A stretch of DNA of 64,000 nt from Membranipora membranacea (lineage: Eukaryota > Bryozoa > Gymnolaemata > Cheilostomatida > Membraniporidae), in contig OU612074.1 in assembly GCA_914767715.1 (NCBI GenBank), forward strand, positions 20,012,062-20,076,061, written 5' to 3'. The translations under genes and the position numbers were made by a program. Below, in pieces: positions 22,643-33,315 of this stretch; within the stretch, counting starts at the first letter, position 1, and every line of letters begins with the position of its first letter. The notes beneath the pieces were generated by a model. That model did not search any database. It was not told the DNA's origin and saw nothing but the letters and a program-made list of their open reading frames with translations.

Positions 22643-25600
22643 TTACTTAGAATCCGAATTTCGAACCAGTACAATCAGCTTCGAGACTGGCCGTACTAGA
22701 TAGCGGTTAGATTTCAGGTGGCCCATTTGGTTGCCAAGCAGAAGCTTTGCGGAGCGCACATTCTGGTCACTGGATGTATTGCATTCTTCAACTTTAGCTA
22801 GTGGCCATTGGTTTCGAGGAGAATTTTCATCTTTCATAAGTACGATATCACCCACTGCTATGTTATCCGATTTACTGTTCACCCACTTCTGACGGGACTG
22901 TAGCTGGGAGAGGTATTCGGACCTCCAGCGCTTCCAAAATACATTTGCGAGATGCTGAACTGAGCGCCAGCGCTTGCTGCTATATATATCCGCCTCGGAG
23001 AAGTTAGAGGGAGGAGGTATGATGATATTAGATTTCATGGTAAGAAGCATGCTTGGAGTGAGGGGCATGTCTTCTTCAGTGATGACAGAAAGCGGGCGAG
23101 AATTGATGATAGCCATGACTTCATACATCAATGTGCGGAGGCTACTTGTGTCAAGCCTCTCACCATGAGCCTTGAGGAGTGACTGAAAGATATTTCTTGC
23201 GGTACGAATCATACGCTCCCAGACACCACCCATGTGGCTGGCACTAGGAGGGTTCAACTTAAAGTCCAAAACACCCTTGTCTGACAACTCGGGTATAGCG
23301 CCGATGAAATTGGTGCCTTGATCACACCAGATCTGCCTGATGGGACCTCTGATAGCGATCACATTGCGAATACTGTTGATGAATGCTGAGGTTGTCATGT
23401 CATCAAGGACCTCGATATGCACTGCTCTACTCGCGAGGCATGTTATCATAAGTCCATAGCGTTTGAGCACAGATCTGCGGTCTTTTACCAAAAATGGCCC
23501 AAAACAGTCTACTCCACAGAAGGTGAAGGGAGGCGACTGATCTGATCTCTCAGGAGGAAGCGACGACATCTGAGGAATGAGAGGTTTTGCGCGTTGACGG
23601 CGGCAGACAACACAGTGATGTGTCAGTGAGGTAATTAAACCTCTGGCACCGACGACCCAGTAACCAGAGGATCTCATCCTGGCTAGAGTTAGACCTCTGC
23701 CCTGATGGGCCACTTGTTCGTGGAAATGACGTAGCAGGAGATGGGTGAAGTGCCCTTCTTTGGGCAGGAGGATTGGATGCTTTTCATGGAAGTTTAAAAG
23801 AGAGCTGCGGTCCAGTCGACCACCTACTCTGAGAACACCATCTTGATCTAAGAAAGGATTCAGATTAAATATTTTACTTGATTGGTTGATTGAAAGATTC
23901 TTCAGCAGACTTTGCACTTCGGGAAAGTATTCACTCTGGATGGATTTGATTAGGTACAGGGTTGCTGCATCCTTACTAGGCTGTTTACCCTGGATTTTGG
24001 CTATTTTCTTTAGGAATACATCAATAATTTTCAGAGCTCTAGTCCAAGATGAGCAGCGATAAAGTCGATGAAACAATGATTGAGGCGCAGGAGTGGATTG
24101 AGTGACAGAACAGAATGATTTGACTTCAGGGTCATCATGATTTATCTGAGAAGGTAGCTGTTCCGGAATCACTAGAGGTTCTTTCCAGAGGAATTCTGGG
24201 CCAGTGAACCAGTCAGACTTTAGGAGCTGAGCAGGAGTCATGCCCCTGGAGGCATGGTCTGCAGGATTGATGGATGTTGGAACATAGAACCAGTTATCAG
24301 GACTCGAGTTGTCCCTCACTTGCTGGATTCTGTTTGTGACGTAGACATGGAATTTCTTGGTTGTGTTCTTGAGGTAACCGAGCACAACTTGAGAATCGGT
24401 CCAGAAAGTTTCTGAGACCTCCACTTTGAGCTCAGACTTGATCATGTTTGATATAAGAGAGGATGTTACTGCAGCTTGTAGTTCAAGGCGAGGAATAGTG
24501 ACAGGTTTGAGAGGTGCAACACGAGCTTTGCTCATGAGCAGAGAACAATGAACAATACCCTTTGTGTTCACAAGGCGAAGATAGCTGACTTCTCCGTATC
24601 CGAGGGTACTGGCATCGGAGAAATGATGAACCTCTGCTTTGGAGATTTCACCAAAGTCAGCGGGTTTGTAACATCTTTTGATGCTGATGTCACAAAGATT
24701 AGATAAGGATGATTTCCATCCCTCCCACCGTGACAGGAGGTCTCCAGTGAGCGGGTCATCCCATGATGAGGCTATCCGGCACATGTCTTGGAGAATATTC
24801 TTCCCTTGCAGGATGAAAGGAGAGAGGAAACCAAGTGGATCATAGATAGATGCGATAGTAGACAGAACGCCCCGACGAGTTGATGGATTTTGCTTTAGAG
24901 AGGAGCTGAACTGGAAAGAATCTGACTTCAGCGACCAAAGGAGTCCAAGAGTCCTCTCAGTTGGCTGACATTCATTATCAGGATCTAGCGTTTGGGTATC
25001 TTGTATGTTTCTCTCTGACTCAGGGAGAGATTGAAGAAATGTGGATGAGTTAGATGAGAATTTGTGAAGGCGGAGATTGCCTTCTTGGCAGATAGTGATA
25101 GCATCATGAACCAATGATCGAGCAGCGTTTGAGTCTGGCAGGCTGATTAAGCCATCATCAACATAGAAGTTTTCTCTGATAAATGCTTTGGCTTCTTTGT
25201 TTGTGTTTTGGCTCATTGTGCATAGTTCTCGAAGGCCGTAAGTGGCGCAGGCGGGAGAGGAAGTGGCACCAAAGAGATGGACTTTCATTCTGTAAGAGAC
25301 TAATTCCCCATGTTTGTTGAACCATAAGAAGCGAAGGAAGTCTCTGAATTCTGGTGAGACACGGAACTGGTGGAACATTCTTCCAATGTCGCAGGTGACT
25401 CCCACCAGTTCTTTCCGAAATCTCAACAGAATTCCGATCAGACTATTCATTTGATCTGGACCCTGAAGCAGACAATCATTCAAGCACATTCCTCCCACCT
25501 TGGCTGAACCATCAAACACCACCCTAATCTTGTCAGGCTTTTTGGGGTGGTACACACCAAAGTGAGGAATGTACCAAGCGTTGTCTGAGTCTTCAGCGTT

Positions 25601-25768
25601 GCCAGGTACTACTTCAGCGTCCCCTTGGGCTATGATTTCCTCCATGAATTGGTGATAGTGTTTGGAATAGACAGGGTCCTGAAGTTTCTTTTGAAGGGAC
25701 TTGAAGCGATTTAATGCCATGATTTTAGATTTGTTCTTGCCAGGCTTGTGTTTTAGAGGCAGGGGCAT
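22643..25768 (-). CDS. pol: BEL/Pao pol: reverse transcriptase, RNase H, integrase
   Basis: 1041 codons beginning MPLPLKHKPG, the usual motif just before BEL RT. RT: RVVFDGSAK (82-90), TCDIGRMFHQF (125-135) and YVDD (202-205). RNase H: HFSDASTLGYGEV (382-394), LELQAAV and TDSQVVL. Integrase: zinc-binding His/Cys with HHCVVCRR (717-724), then a DDE core with D in CGVDCFGPF (~754), WCDQGTNF (~816) and E in GGVWERMIR (~851). A DUF5641-like C-terminus ends at about 1030. All catalytic motifs are present. In frame with the upstream segment across one UAG. Confidence 0.95.
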   Translation of the reverse strand: MPLPLKHKPGKNKSKIMALNRFKSLQKKLQDPVYSKHYHQFMEEIIAQGDAEVVPGNAEDSDNAWYIPHFGVYHPKKPDKIRVVFDGSAKVGGMCLNDCLLQGPDQMNSLIGILLRFRKELVGVTCDIGRMFHQFRVSPEFRDFLRFLWFNKHGELVSYRMKVHLFGATSSPACATYGLRELCTMSQNTNKEAKAFIRENFYVDDGLISLPDSNAARSLVHDAITICQEGNLRLHKFSSNSSTFLQSLPESERNIQDTQTLDPDNECQPTERTLGLLWSLKSDSFQFSSSLKQNPSTRRGVLSTIASIYDPLGFLSPFILQGKNILQDMCRIASSWDDPLTGDLLSRWEGWKSSLSNLCDISIKRCYKPADFGEISKAEVHHFSDASTLGYGEVSYLRLVNTKGIVHCSLLMSKARVAPLKPVTIPRLELQAAVTSSLISNMIKSELKVEVSETFWTDSQVVLGYLKNTTKKFHVYVTNRIQQVRDNSSPDNWFYVPTSINPADHASRGMTPAQLLKSDWFTGPEFLWKEPLVIPEQLPSQINHDDPEVKSFCSVTQSTPAPQSLFHRLYRCSSWTRALKIIDVFLKKIAKIQGKQPSKDAATLYLIKSIQSEYFPEVQSLLKNLSINQSSKIFNLNPFLDQDGVLRVGGRLDRSSLLNFHEKHPILLPKEGHFTHLLLRHFHEQVAHQGRGLTLARMRSSGYWVVGARGLITSLTHHCVVCRRQRAKPLIPQMSSLPPERSDQSPPFTFCGVDCFGPFLVKDRRSVLKRYGLMITCLASRAVHIEVLDDMTTSAFINSIRNVIAIRGPIRQIWCDQGTNFIGAIPELSDKGVLDFKLNPPSASHMGGVWERMIRTARNIFQSLLKAHGERLDTSSLRTLMYEVMAIINSRPLSVITEEDMPLTPSMLLTMKSNIIIPPPSNFSEADIYSSKRWRSVQHLANVFWKRWRSEYLSQLQSRQKWVNSKSDNIAVGDIVLMKDENSPRNQWPLAKVEECNTSSDQNVRSAKLLLGNQMGHLKSNRYLVRPVSKLIVLVRNSDSK

Positions 25769-25774
25769 GGTGAT

Positions 25775-27391
25775 CTACCCTTCGTGATCTTTATATATCT
25801 TGTCTTTCATCATACTCAAGAAGTTTTTATCATCGATTGACATCATTGTGTTATCATCAGAGGGGGTTGAATGGAAGTCAGAGCTAAGCATCTTTAGTAT
25901 TTTGCTTTCTAGATTTACACTGTCAGCAGAATAGTCATTGGTCATTGAATCTGTGTGTACGTGGAAGGAAATAGTATCTCTAGTGGTTGGTTGATGCACA
26001 GCCAAATTGACTATCGTAGATGACTGGCGTTCAGGTGGTTGGTGTCCTACATTTCCCATCAAAGTCCACCCCAAGTCAGTTAAGCGAGCAAAAGGTTCAT
26101 GATCACCCCTAGTTAGTTCTTGTCTTGACATAAATACCTGTGGGAGATTGCCCCCTATGAGTAAACCTAGTTCTACTGATTGACTTTTGTTTACAGGTAT
26201 GAGTTCGGTGGCGATGTGACGCAGGTGGGGCCAATCAAGTACAGAGGTTGAGTTTGGGATTTCATCAGGATTGGATGGTATGTGTGATTGACTGACACAT
26301 GGTGGTAAAGCAATGCGTTTCTGTTTGTTGTACACACGGACAGACAGTCCAAATGCTGCTTGCCTGTCTGATTGAGAACCATTCACATCAGTCAGTGTAC
26401 TTATTTTCATTGGGATGTTCTGGGTTTTTACCTTGAGTTTTTGCAACGTCTTCTCGGTTATGAAGGTTCGATTGGATCCAGAATCTAGAAGTGCGTAGAT
26501 TAGGATTTCGTTATCAGGGTCGTTGAGTGGTGATATATGAACTGGAATAGTCCATGATGTGAGGTTCGCAGGCTGGTTGATATTTCCTGTACACATGCGT
26601 GCAGTAGCAGAAGGTTGGTTGTTGGATGTATTTTCAGACTTGCTGTCTGCTTGAGGTGTGAAGGTCTTATTTTTGCTGCTTGTATTTCCATGTGATGATT
26701 GTCTTGGTGAGGTCCTATTTTCGCTGCCTCGGCTTTGATTAGAGTTAGACTTGTCAGAGTTTGAGGTCTTGTTTTCGCTGCCTCGAGTGTAATATTCATG
26801 AAACACAGTAAGATGCTGTTTTCCACAGTTTCTGGTCATGCATTTCTGGGGATGTTTACATTCATCCATCTTGTGGAATGGCTTAGCACATGAGTAGCAG
26901 AGATTGTTGTTCATGAATAATTGTTCAATGAATCCATGTGGTTGTTTACTGAGTTTGGAGCAGTGGCCAGTAGCGTGGTTGTCCATGTCGCAGAATAAGC
27001 ATGGGTATTTGCCTTTAGTGGCTTTGATTTTATCTGTTGGTGATGAGGATTGTGGAGGTAAACTGTCTGAATTGAGGAATGATTTCGCTTTTTTATCAGG
27101 TTTATTGTACTGTTGTTTGTTGGTGTTTCTGTTTGCTGCTGCTCGCTTTGCTAAAGCCTTATTCAGACTATTGCTAGCAACATTTGCCTCTTTAGATAGG
27201 AACTGAATGAAATCAAATATTGACGGAAACTTCATGGTATTGTTTTCGATTTCTGTTGCCTTTTTCACCCATCTGCTGCCTATTGATAACGGTAGTTTTT
27301 GCAGGATTTTCTCATTCTCCCGTCTGTCGCTCAGGCAGCGGAGCTCTGGCAGGGTTCGCATAGCCGTCTTACACGATTCAAGGAAGTTCAC
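25775..27391 (-). CDS. BEL/Pao gag C-terminus, zinc knuckles and aspartic protease
   Basis: In frame with the upstream segment; 15 further sense codons lie between the UAG and the listed start, which is a GTG and only the first possible initiator. Zinc knuckles: C131-x2-C134-x4-H139-x4-C144, followed by further Cys/His clusters at about 165-195. The protease active site LLDSGSNRTF sits at about 301-310 with DSG at 303-305. It ends at UAG 25775-25777, seven bases before the ATG of the next segment. Normal BEL polyproteins are uninterrupted here. Confidence 0.9.
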   Translation of the reverse strand: MNFLESCKTAMRTLPELRCLSDRRENEKILQKLPLSIGSRWVKKATEIENNTMKFPSIFDFIQFLSKEANVASNSLNKALAKRAAANRNTNKQQYNKPDKKAKSFLNSDSLPPQSSSPTDKIKATKGKYPCLFCDMDNHATGHCSKLSKQPHGFIEQLFMNNNLCYSCAKPFHKMDECKHPQKCMTRNCGKQHLTVFHEYYTRGSENKTSNSDKSNSNQSRGSENRTSPRQSSHGNTSSKNKTFTPQADSKSENTSNNQPSATARMCTGNINQPANLTSWTIPVHISPLNDPDNEILIYALLDSGSNRTFITEKTLQKLKVKTQNIPMKISTLTDVNGSQSDRQAAFGLSVRVYNKQKRIALPPCVSQSHIPSNPDEIPNSTSVLDWPHLRHIATELIPVNKSQSVELGLLIGGNLPQVFMSRQELTRGDHEPFARLTDLGWTLMGNVGHQPPERQSSTIVNLAVHQPTTRDTISFHVHTDSMTNDYSADSVNLESKILKMLSSDFHSTPSDDNTMMSIDDKNFLSMMKDKIYKDHEG

Positions 27392-27436
27392 CAGGTCGTC
27401 CAGTGCCTCCCCATCATGGTCATTGATTAGGGGCCA

Positions 27437-28906
27437 CTAGTCTAACTGGGTCCTGTACGCCTCAGTAAGAATGTGTGGTTTACCGTATTTGTTGTTTAGT
27501 TTTCTTTTTGCCTCTTGGAAAGCTTCCTCTGTTCCAATTTGAAACAGGTTAGCTACTACTCGTTTCGCTATATCCCCTAAATATTGTTGGAGGAGGGCTA
27601 GCTTTTGAAGGGGGGTGTAGCTACCACTCTCTATGAGACCCTCAAACGCTACCTTCCAGTCTAAGTATTCAAGCGGATTGCCAAAGAATATGGTTGGTTC
27701 AGCAGGTTTTAATTTGATGGTGTGGATGGCCTGAGCTAGAGTGTTAGCAAATGCCTGGTGGTCAGAGGCGGAAGACCCGATGTTTAATGGACTGACGGCG
27801 ACAGGGGCACGTGCAGGTTGCTGAAAAGAGATGTCTGGTGATAGATAAGCTAACTGAGGAGCGGCTGTTTGATTTTGCATGTTTTGGCTTTGTTCTAGAA
27901 GGGGAGCAGAAGAGTGCGGATTAGCTTGCATATTTTTAGCAGATGCATTGGGTTGTGATGTTATGATTGGTGGAGGAGCAGGAGTACCTAGGTCACGGCT
28001 TAGTAGGTTTACTTTTTGGCCATGTCGAGAGGGAGGATTAAAGAGCGAGACAGCTTCTTCTTCCTCGATTGCTTGAGATAGGATTTGATTTTCAGTTTCA
28101 GCGATGTCTAGTTCAGCTTGTATTTTATTTTGCTCGATGACCATTGAGATCTGCAGTGCTTGCTGCTCTAGTACTTGTGCAGTTTGTGACGCTTCAAGCT
28201 TCTTTTTGAGCGCGGCAGCCTTCACTTTGGCATCTAGCTGTTTAGCCCTAATTTTGGAGCTAGCTCTGGATGATCCAGCCACTGATGATTTTCTAGATTG
28301 AGACTTGAAAGATAAATTTGCGGAGCCAGGTGGTGGGGGTTGAGTTGCGAACGGAGATGCTGACGCGGCAGGTAAGCTACTAGCGCGTTTTTGTTTGGCA
28401 GAGAGATTATTCATGCGCTCTAGCACTTTATTTAGAACTTGCTCGATGTCAGCTTCTACCCTATCCATCTGATTACGGATTTTTAGTTCTGGCTCTACGT
28501 TGACATGCGCGGTTTGCCATAGCTGGTATGCATCTACTGCATGTGCTTTGCATTCAACTAGCTGATTTTTAAAACCATCCAAAGTTTCATACGGTGGCTC
28601 TTTTGCCAGTTCAGATATAGTTGATTGGTAAATCATACTACAGTTTCCCAGAATTTCAAGCAGCTTATCTGTTAGCGGTTTTATTTGGCGTCTGTTAGGT
28701 TGAGTTTTCTCCGAAATTTGAACAGATTTTACAGAACCATCTAAAATTTCAGGTTCGTCAAATGGTTTACCGGTTTGTGATTGCTTGTTTGATTCAGCGT
28801 TTTTAACAGATCCTGATACTGGTAGGCCATGAATGGTAGCATCTTGTTCAAAGGTTTCATCTACTTCGGGACCGGTTGGTGGAGCATTGTTTCCAGCTTG
28901 AGTCAT
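27437..28906 (-). CDS. gag: BEL/Pao gag, N-terminal segment
   Basis: 489 codons from ATG. The N-terminal half is charged with Ala/Gln/Lys/Glu-rich coiled-coil character (residues ~210-280), followed by a Pro/Gln-rich linker. The C-terminal part contains PTIFFGNPLEYLDWKVAFEG and the KLNNKYGKPHILTEAY stretch typical of the DUF1759 region of Pao gag proteins. It stops at UAG 27437-27439. The same frame continues immediately after the UAG into the rest of the domain, so the stop lies inside gag rather than at its end. It is either a recent nonsense change or a readthrough site. Confidence 0.9.
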   Translation of the reverse strand: MTQAGNNAPPTGPEVDETFEQDATIHGLPVSGSVKNAESNKQSQTGKPFDEPEILDGSVKSVQISEKTQPNRRQIKPLTDKLLEILGNCSMIYQSTISELAKEPPYETLDGFKNQLVECKAHAVDAYQLWQTAHVNVEPELKIRNQMDRVEADIEQVLNKVLERMNNLSAKQKRASSLPAASASPFATQPPPPGSANLSFKSQSRKSSVAGSSRASSKIRAKQLDAKVKAAALKKKLEASQTAQVLEQQALQISMVIEQNKIQAELDIAETENQILSQAIEEEEAVSLFNPPSRHGQKVNLLSRDLGTPAPPPIITSQPNASAKNMQANPHSSAPLLEQSQNMQNQTAAPQLAYLSPDISFQQPARAPVAVSPLNIGSSASDHQAFANTLAQAIHTIKLKPAEPTIFFGNPLEYLDWKVAFEGLIESGSYTPLQKLALLQQYLGDIAKRVVANLFQIGTEEAFQEAKRKLNNKYGKPHILTEAYRTQLD

Positions 28907-29833
28907 GATTGGAAAGATCAGTGAAATTTAGAATAAAGGAGTATTCTAAGAATTTCGGTGGGATTTAGAATAGAGGAGTATTCTGAGAATGTTCACAAAT
29001 TGATAATGAAAACGCAACTCTTAATTTTCGTATGTTTAGGAATTTCAAAAAAACCTACTCACTGTCGCTTAGCCAATGTATGCAAGGATGACACACGTAA
29101 CCACAGATTAGTGTAGAAAAACACGTTAGGCTCAATTTTGTTGAATGAAAGATTGTTGTTTTGTCCTAGATATTGCCCGGAATGTAAACACCAGCTCTTT
29201 GTGTTGTCACAATGATAATGAGATGTTACAGTAATGAAGTGAGGGAGCGATGAGTAATAGTAAGCATGCAAAATTAATTCTCCGTAAAAAGAGATATATC
29301 ACAAAATTGTGATTTAATGAAGTTATAGCGTGGCAGCTATGATCAATATTTCAATTTAGGCAGAGCAATTCTTAGGCAAAGTCAAGACTGGAGAGTTGAA
29401 ATTAACAGTACTAAGTTATACAACTTATCTATGCAGTAGTCTGGTCGGCTGCTGGCTCTGACTCTTGGCTCTGGCGAAGTGGCTCTGGCTCTTGGTTGAC
29501 TGGCTCTGCGCGATACGACTGTTTGCGGTGTAGATAGCTGTGTACTGTAGGGCGTTTCGTTACTTCCGATGTTGACGATTGATGCCTGGTTGGGTGATTT
29601 GCGATTGCTTAGCTTGGTGTGTTATTTGATTGTCTTACTTGAGCTGGGTTATGGGCTTGGGATTTGTGAATCTGCTGATTTTAGAGATCTTCTTGTTGAG
29701 TGAGGTTTGTCGATAGGTTGTCACTGATAGATCAGCATATCATTTGGCGTTGGTAAGTGGGAAGAGATTCACTCCGTGGGAGCATTAGGATGAGAGTCTT
29801 CACTCCGCAGGAGTATGAGGAGCAGAGTTTCAC
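28907..29833 (-). other. BEL/Pao 5' leader
   Basis: Untranslated segment between the 5' LTR and gag. It includes a low-complexity TGGCTCTGGCTCTTGG-like tract at about 29450-29510 and repeated TTCACTCCG motifs at 29768-29830. No classic TGG-starting primer-binding site was found right after the LTR. Confidence 0.6.
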
Positions 29834-30628
29834 TGTAACTGCCCTCCCAGATATGATGGAGTCTCTCACGGGTGCATTTTAGCGTAGTTTATTTTGGTAA
29901 CACCGTGAAACTACAATTTGTTATAAAAAGCAGATTAAGATATTGTCAAAGTAGGATTAATGCAGTGTTGGACGTACATAAAATATGATAGATAAAACAT
30001 TGCCACAAAGATAAAGTGATGATACAAATGAATTAGACATAATAACATGGTATTTCAAAGATTTTAAAATACTTAAAATCTTAAAATAGCGGATTACTCA
30101 AGTAGCAATAAATTGATGCAAATATTGTATATCAATAAAACAAACGTACCTCTTTCACCCTTTCCAGGAGAGAGTTAGATTGAGTAATAAAGAGAATTTC
30201 TATAGCATGTATGTAGCAAGTTTAGACGATAAGAGTAAATGTGTAAGTAATATCAGAGAACCTCGTTCGCTGGAGGTTTTGCTAAGAGTGGTCCTGTGGA
30301 CCAAAACAGCCCAATTTAAGGGTAAAACGTTAAAAACAAGTGCTGAGAATAGTAAAAATGGGGATTCATCGTCATTGCAAAATGGTGACATCACAAAGGC
30401 AGCGGTGAATCATGTGTCCGGTTGCTTTGTGTAGCAATGTTAAAGCAGTTGTTTGTAATTGCTATAGTAAAGCATGATTCGGCTAAATAAAAACATTGTG
30501 ATTGAAAGTTGATTTGCTCTGTGGTTATGTGCGTGGCTATGAATACATCGGCAGCAGGGTGTCAGTAAACAAGTTAGCGGAACTAATTTTTATGAAATTT
30601 TACTATGTGATTCTCAGAAAACACTATA
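29834..30628 (-). repeat. BEL/Pao 5' LTR (right)
   Basis: 795 bp, otherwise near identical to the left LTR. Its outer end reads CACTATA, so the canonical terminal CA has changed to TA by one substitution. Confidence 0.95.
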
Positions 30629-30865
30629 CCCTCAATCCCCTTATATAAAACGCTGCACTAAACTAAATTAAGAAGTGTATCTCTCGTGAGTCTCCCTCAG
30701 GAATCTCATGGTAAGTGTATTCTATTTATTTACCAATATTATCATTATCATGTATTCTTCATACTCTAAAAACATTGAACAATACAAACTAAAGCTGAAT
30801 GGTATTTCCTACTATGTATTATATGTGAGTTTTGGATGAGGAGAGAAACATTGTAAAACTGTTTT

Positions 30866-31010
30866 TTAATGGTAACTCAATCAATTTGGATCAGATATTG
30901 AGTTTGAAAACTGCAACGGATTTAACAGCTTGGCATGATCAATTTGTTATTAATCTCAACCTCAACCTTTTGAATTCAAAAACTGCGTGAAATATGAGAA
31001 ACTGGTTCGA
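30866..31010. mobile_element. Half of the intron-6 type foldback MITE
   Basis: ACTCAATCAATTTGGATCAG, GAGTTTGAAAAC and GATTTAACAGCTTG resemble one arm of the 1237-1724 MITE, and the piece is almost repeated at 33719-33845. The two pieces bracket the LINE and gypsy debris between them. Confidence 0.55.
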
Positions 31011-31044
31011 ATTAGCAAGAAAGAGTTTGTGAGCAAACAGTTGA

Positions 31045-31990
31045 ATGACAACAATTGCTAAAAAGTGGTGGGCAACTGTAAAAAAAGTCACAACCAATAA
31101 CGAAAGCAGCCATTCAACCAACACAACAACGGTAATAGAAGATAAATGCCTATCTGACTGTGATGTAGCCAAAAACCTCAATTCATATTTCAAGAGCGTT
31201 TGGGGAGAAGCAAGACAAGAATCCCCACCTGACACATCATCGTCATATACTCCTCTACAACAGATCAGTCTGGGTGAGATAATAATGCTGCTCAGTAAAA
31301 TCAACCGCAACAAAGCATGAAACACGCTAGATTTTCCATCTTGGGTGTTAATAGACGGATGTGAAGACATGTGTATCCCAGTACAAAGATTATCGGCCTA
31401 TATCCTTGATATTCCATCTTGGAAAACTGGCTGAACAGATTACGATCAACAAAATGCCAGCTAAACTGCAGCCTATAATTGAGCCAACGCAGTATGCATA
31501 TCAGGAGAAAGCAGGCACCATTGACACGATACTCCAAGTTGTCGATGACATAACAGCAGATCTCGACAAACTTCAAACCAAGTATATCCAGCTAGCATCA
31601 TCGGACTTTTCCAAAGCTTTGATCGGCTGCAACCATCCATAGTACTGCAGAAAATGAGCGACCATGAATCCCACCCTCAGATTATCAGACTCATAGCAGA
31701 CTTCCTGAAAAAGCATAAGCAGTGTGTGAAATTCAACTGCTCCACTTCAGAATACATTGACATAAATGTTGGAGCTCCACAAGGCACAAAACTCGGGCCA
31801 ATATTATGGCCTGTATACATTAACGATCTCCTTGTTCCTGAATTCAAAACTGTTAAGTATGCAGATGATAGCACTTTTTATTTAAGAGTTTGCGACCCTA
31901 ATAGCCGATCAATTGTACCAGCCAATGAACAGACTGCTCTGTGGTCAGCAAACAATCATATGCTCTTAAGGTCATGCCTCGCCTAGGATA
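31045..31990 (+). pseudogene. Decayed LINE reverse transcriptase
   Basis: Three adjoining frame pieces carry RT motifs in order: DYRPISLIFHLGKLAEQI (31382-31440), SSDFSKAL (~31600), GAPQGTKLGPILWPVYINDL (~31767-31830) and KYADDSTFY (~31855-31880). The frame shifts by about 1 nt just after the FSKA motif, and a stop separates the first piece. A non-LTR retrotransposon of the jockey/CR1/L2 group, distinct from the 42917-47370 family, and dead. Confidence 0.85.
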
Positions 31991-33315
31991 CTAACTTGAG
32001 AACTACCGGTCCGATGTCCTTGATTTTTCATTCTGATTGAAGCTATTCCTCGTTTAAAAATTTCCAAACCCTCAATTGTCTTTAATTTAATTTCTTATGT
32101 ATGTGATGGCAATTTATGAAATTTAAGCCACCGCTGCCCATGCAAAAGAATAGGAGCTGTAAATAACTGGGAGCATCTGGCTCAGACGCCTCACAACCAT
32201 TTATCGTATCAAGCCAGGATTGGCAGCGCAAAGTAGTCCCAATAAAATTAATTTGTGATAATTCATCCTAGGAACAAGCCTTGACATGAACTTCAAGTAC
32301 TAGAGAAGGAAAGTTCTATAATAACAGACAGGAATTAATAAGCCAGCTTGTGAACTGTTGTAAAATGCACCAAAATGTCTGGATTTTAGAGACTTATATT
32401 ACTACGCCAAATCTGGTGCAGAAATATATCAGGCAAAAAACCATAAATGGTTGGATTTTCCTCTGTATTCATGAGGCATTTATTTCAATTCGAGTAGAGA
32501 TTTTGATATGGAACTAGGGAATATACAAAAAGGATATGTTTGTAGGGAGTTCCCATGCAATTGTTCACTCAATATACATTTTATTTGAAGATAGGCTGGC
32601 AGAAAGAATATTGAGTTTACAGCCTGCCTCTGGAAAACTGCATGATGGGCATTCTTATTATACCCCTTCTCCAACACGAAAATTTTATTTGGTTCAAAAT
32701 AAATGCATAGTGCCCTCACCAAGGCTTCGGAGGATGTCCCTAGCAGGAAAAATATTACGGTCTCAGTACTGTTGTACTGTTTTCACATATTTATACTTCT
32801 CGTTTTGTACAGCAAAGGGGCATTTTAGTCAAAAATTTGACAAGTTTAGGTGTAAGATAATTCATAATTTTTTTTCATCAATACTGGTCAGCACTGGGCT
32901 AGTGAGGGCACTAGGGTAATCACATTTCTCCACCTTGGACAGCAATTGACACAGCTCACTTTCTTTATAGCATTGTCAACACTTATGGTTTAGCTATCAG
33001 TATGTGAATTTGAATGCCGGTTTTTTTCAAGTCAAATCAAGCATTGAACATTATTGTTGTTATGGCTGGATGATATAAGGGCAGTATTTATGTATTAAAT
33101 GCATTTTTTGCTCCAAGAACTTGCAATGTCTTTCAATATGGACGTTAGTGACAATAGGTTTTGACATGTTGCTGAAATTCAGTGACGTCGCGTCATGACG
33201 TCACGTCATGGCGTAACGTCACCAAATTTTGAGTTTAAACTTTTTTGATCTTGTGGATTGAGAAATCCCAAAAAAAATTGGCGAGGCATGACTTTAAATG
33301 CTGACAAGACGGTTG
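31991..33315. other. No gene recognised
   Basis: Unique AT-rich sequence. It includes a CRE-like cluster (33182-33222) with TGACGTCA and several ACGTCA/CGTCAT half-sites. A 127-codon frame at 32536-32919 has no recognised features. Confidence 0.4.

Larger units (their letters stand above)
21724..30628 (-). mobile_element. BEL/Pao LTR retrotransposon, nearly complete
   Basis: 8905 bp between identical 5-bp target duplications CCCTC (21719-21723 and 30629-30633). Order on the minus strand: 5' LTR (30628-29834), leader, gag, zinc knuckles, aspartic protease, RT, RNase H, integrase, polypurine tract, 3' LTR. The RT-RH-IN order with YVDD is the BEL/Pao arrangement. The LTRs differ by eye at only three substitutions and one 7-nt indel over about 800 bp, indicating a recent insertion. 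The coding region is a single frame broken only by two UAG codons (27437-27439 and 25775-25777). A tRNA primer-binding site next to the 5' LTR was not obvious. Confidence 0.95.

Noticed and set aside
22643-28906. UAG reassigned as a sense codon in this genome
   Set aside because: Suggested by the two in-frame UAGs, but host and LINE genes end in TAA or TGA and give no support, and the conserved dead exon uses TAG as its only lesion.
30939-31370. 143-codon minus-strand frame with hydrophobic segments
   Set aside because: Antisense to the decayed LINE RT, which has clear motifs on the + strand.
32536-32919. 127-codon + strand frame
   Set aside because: Composition and lack of motifs look like chance; a competing antisense frame covers the same stretch.
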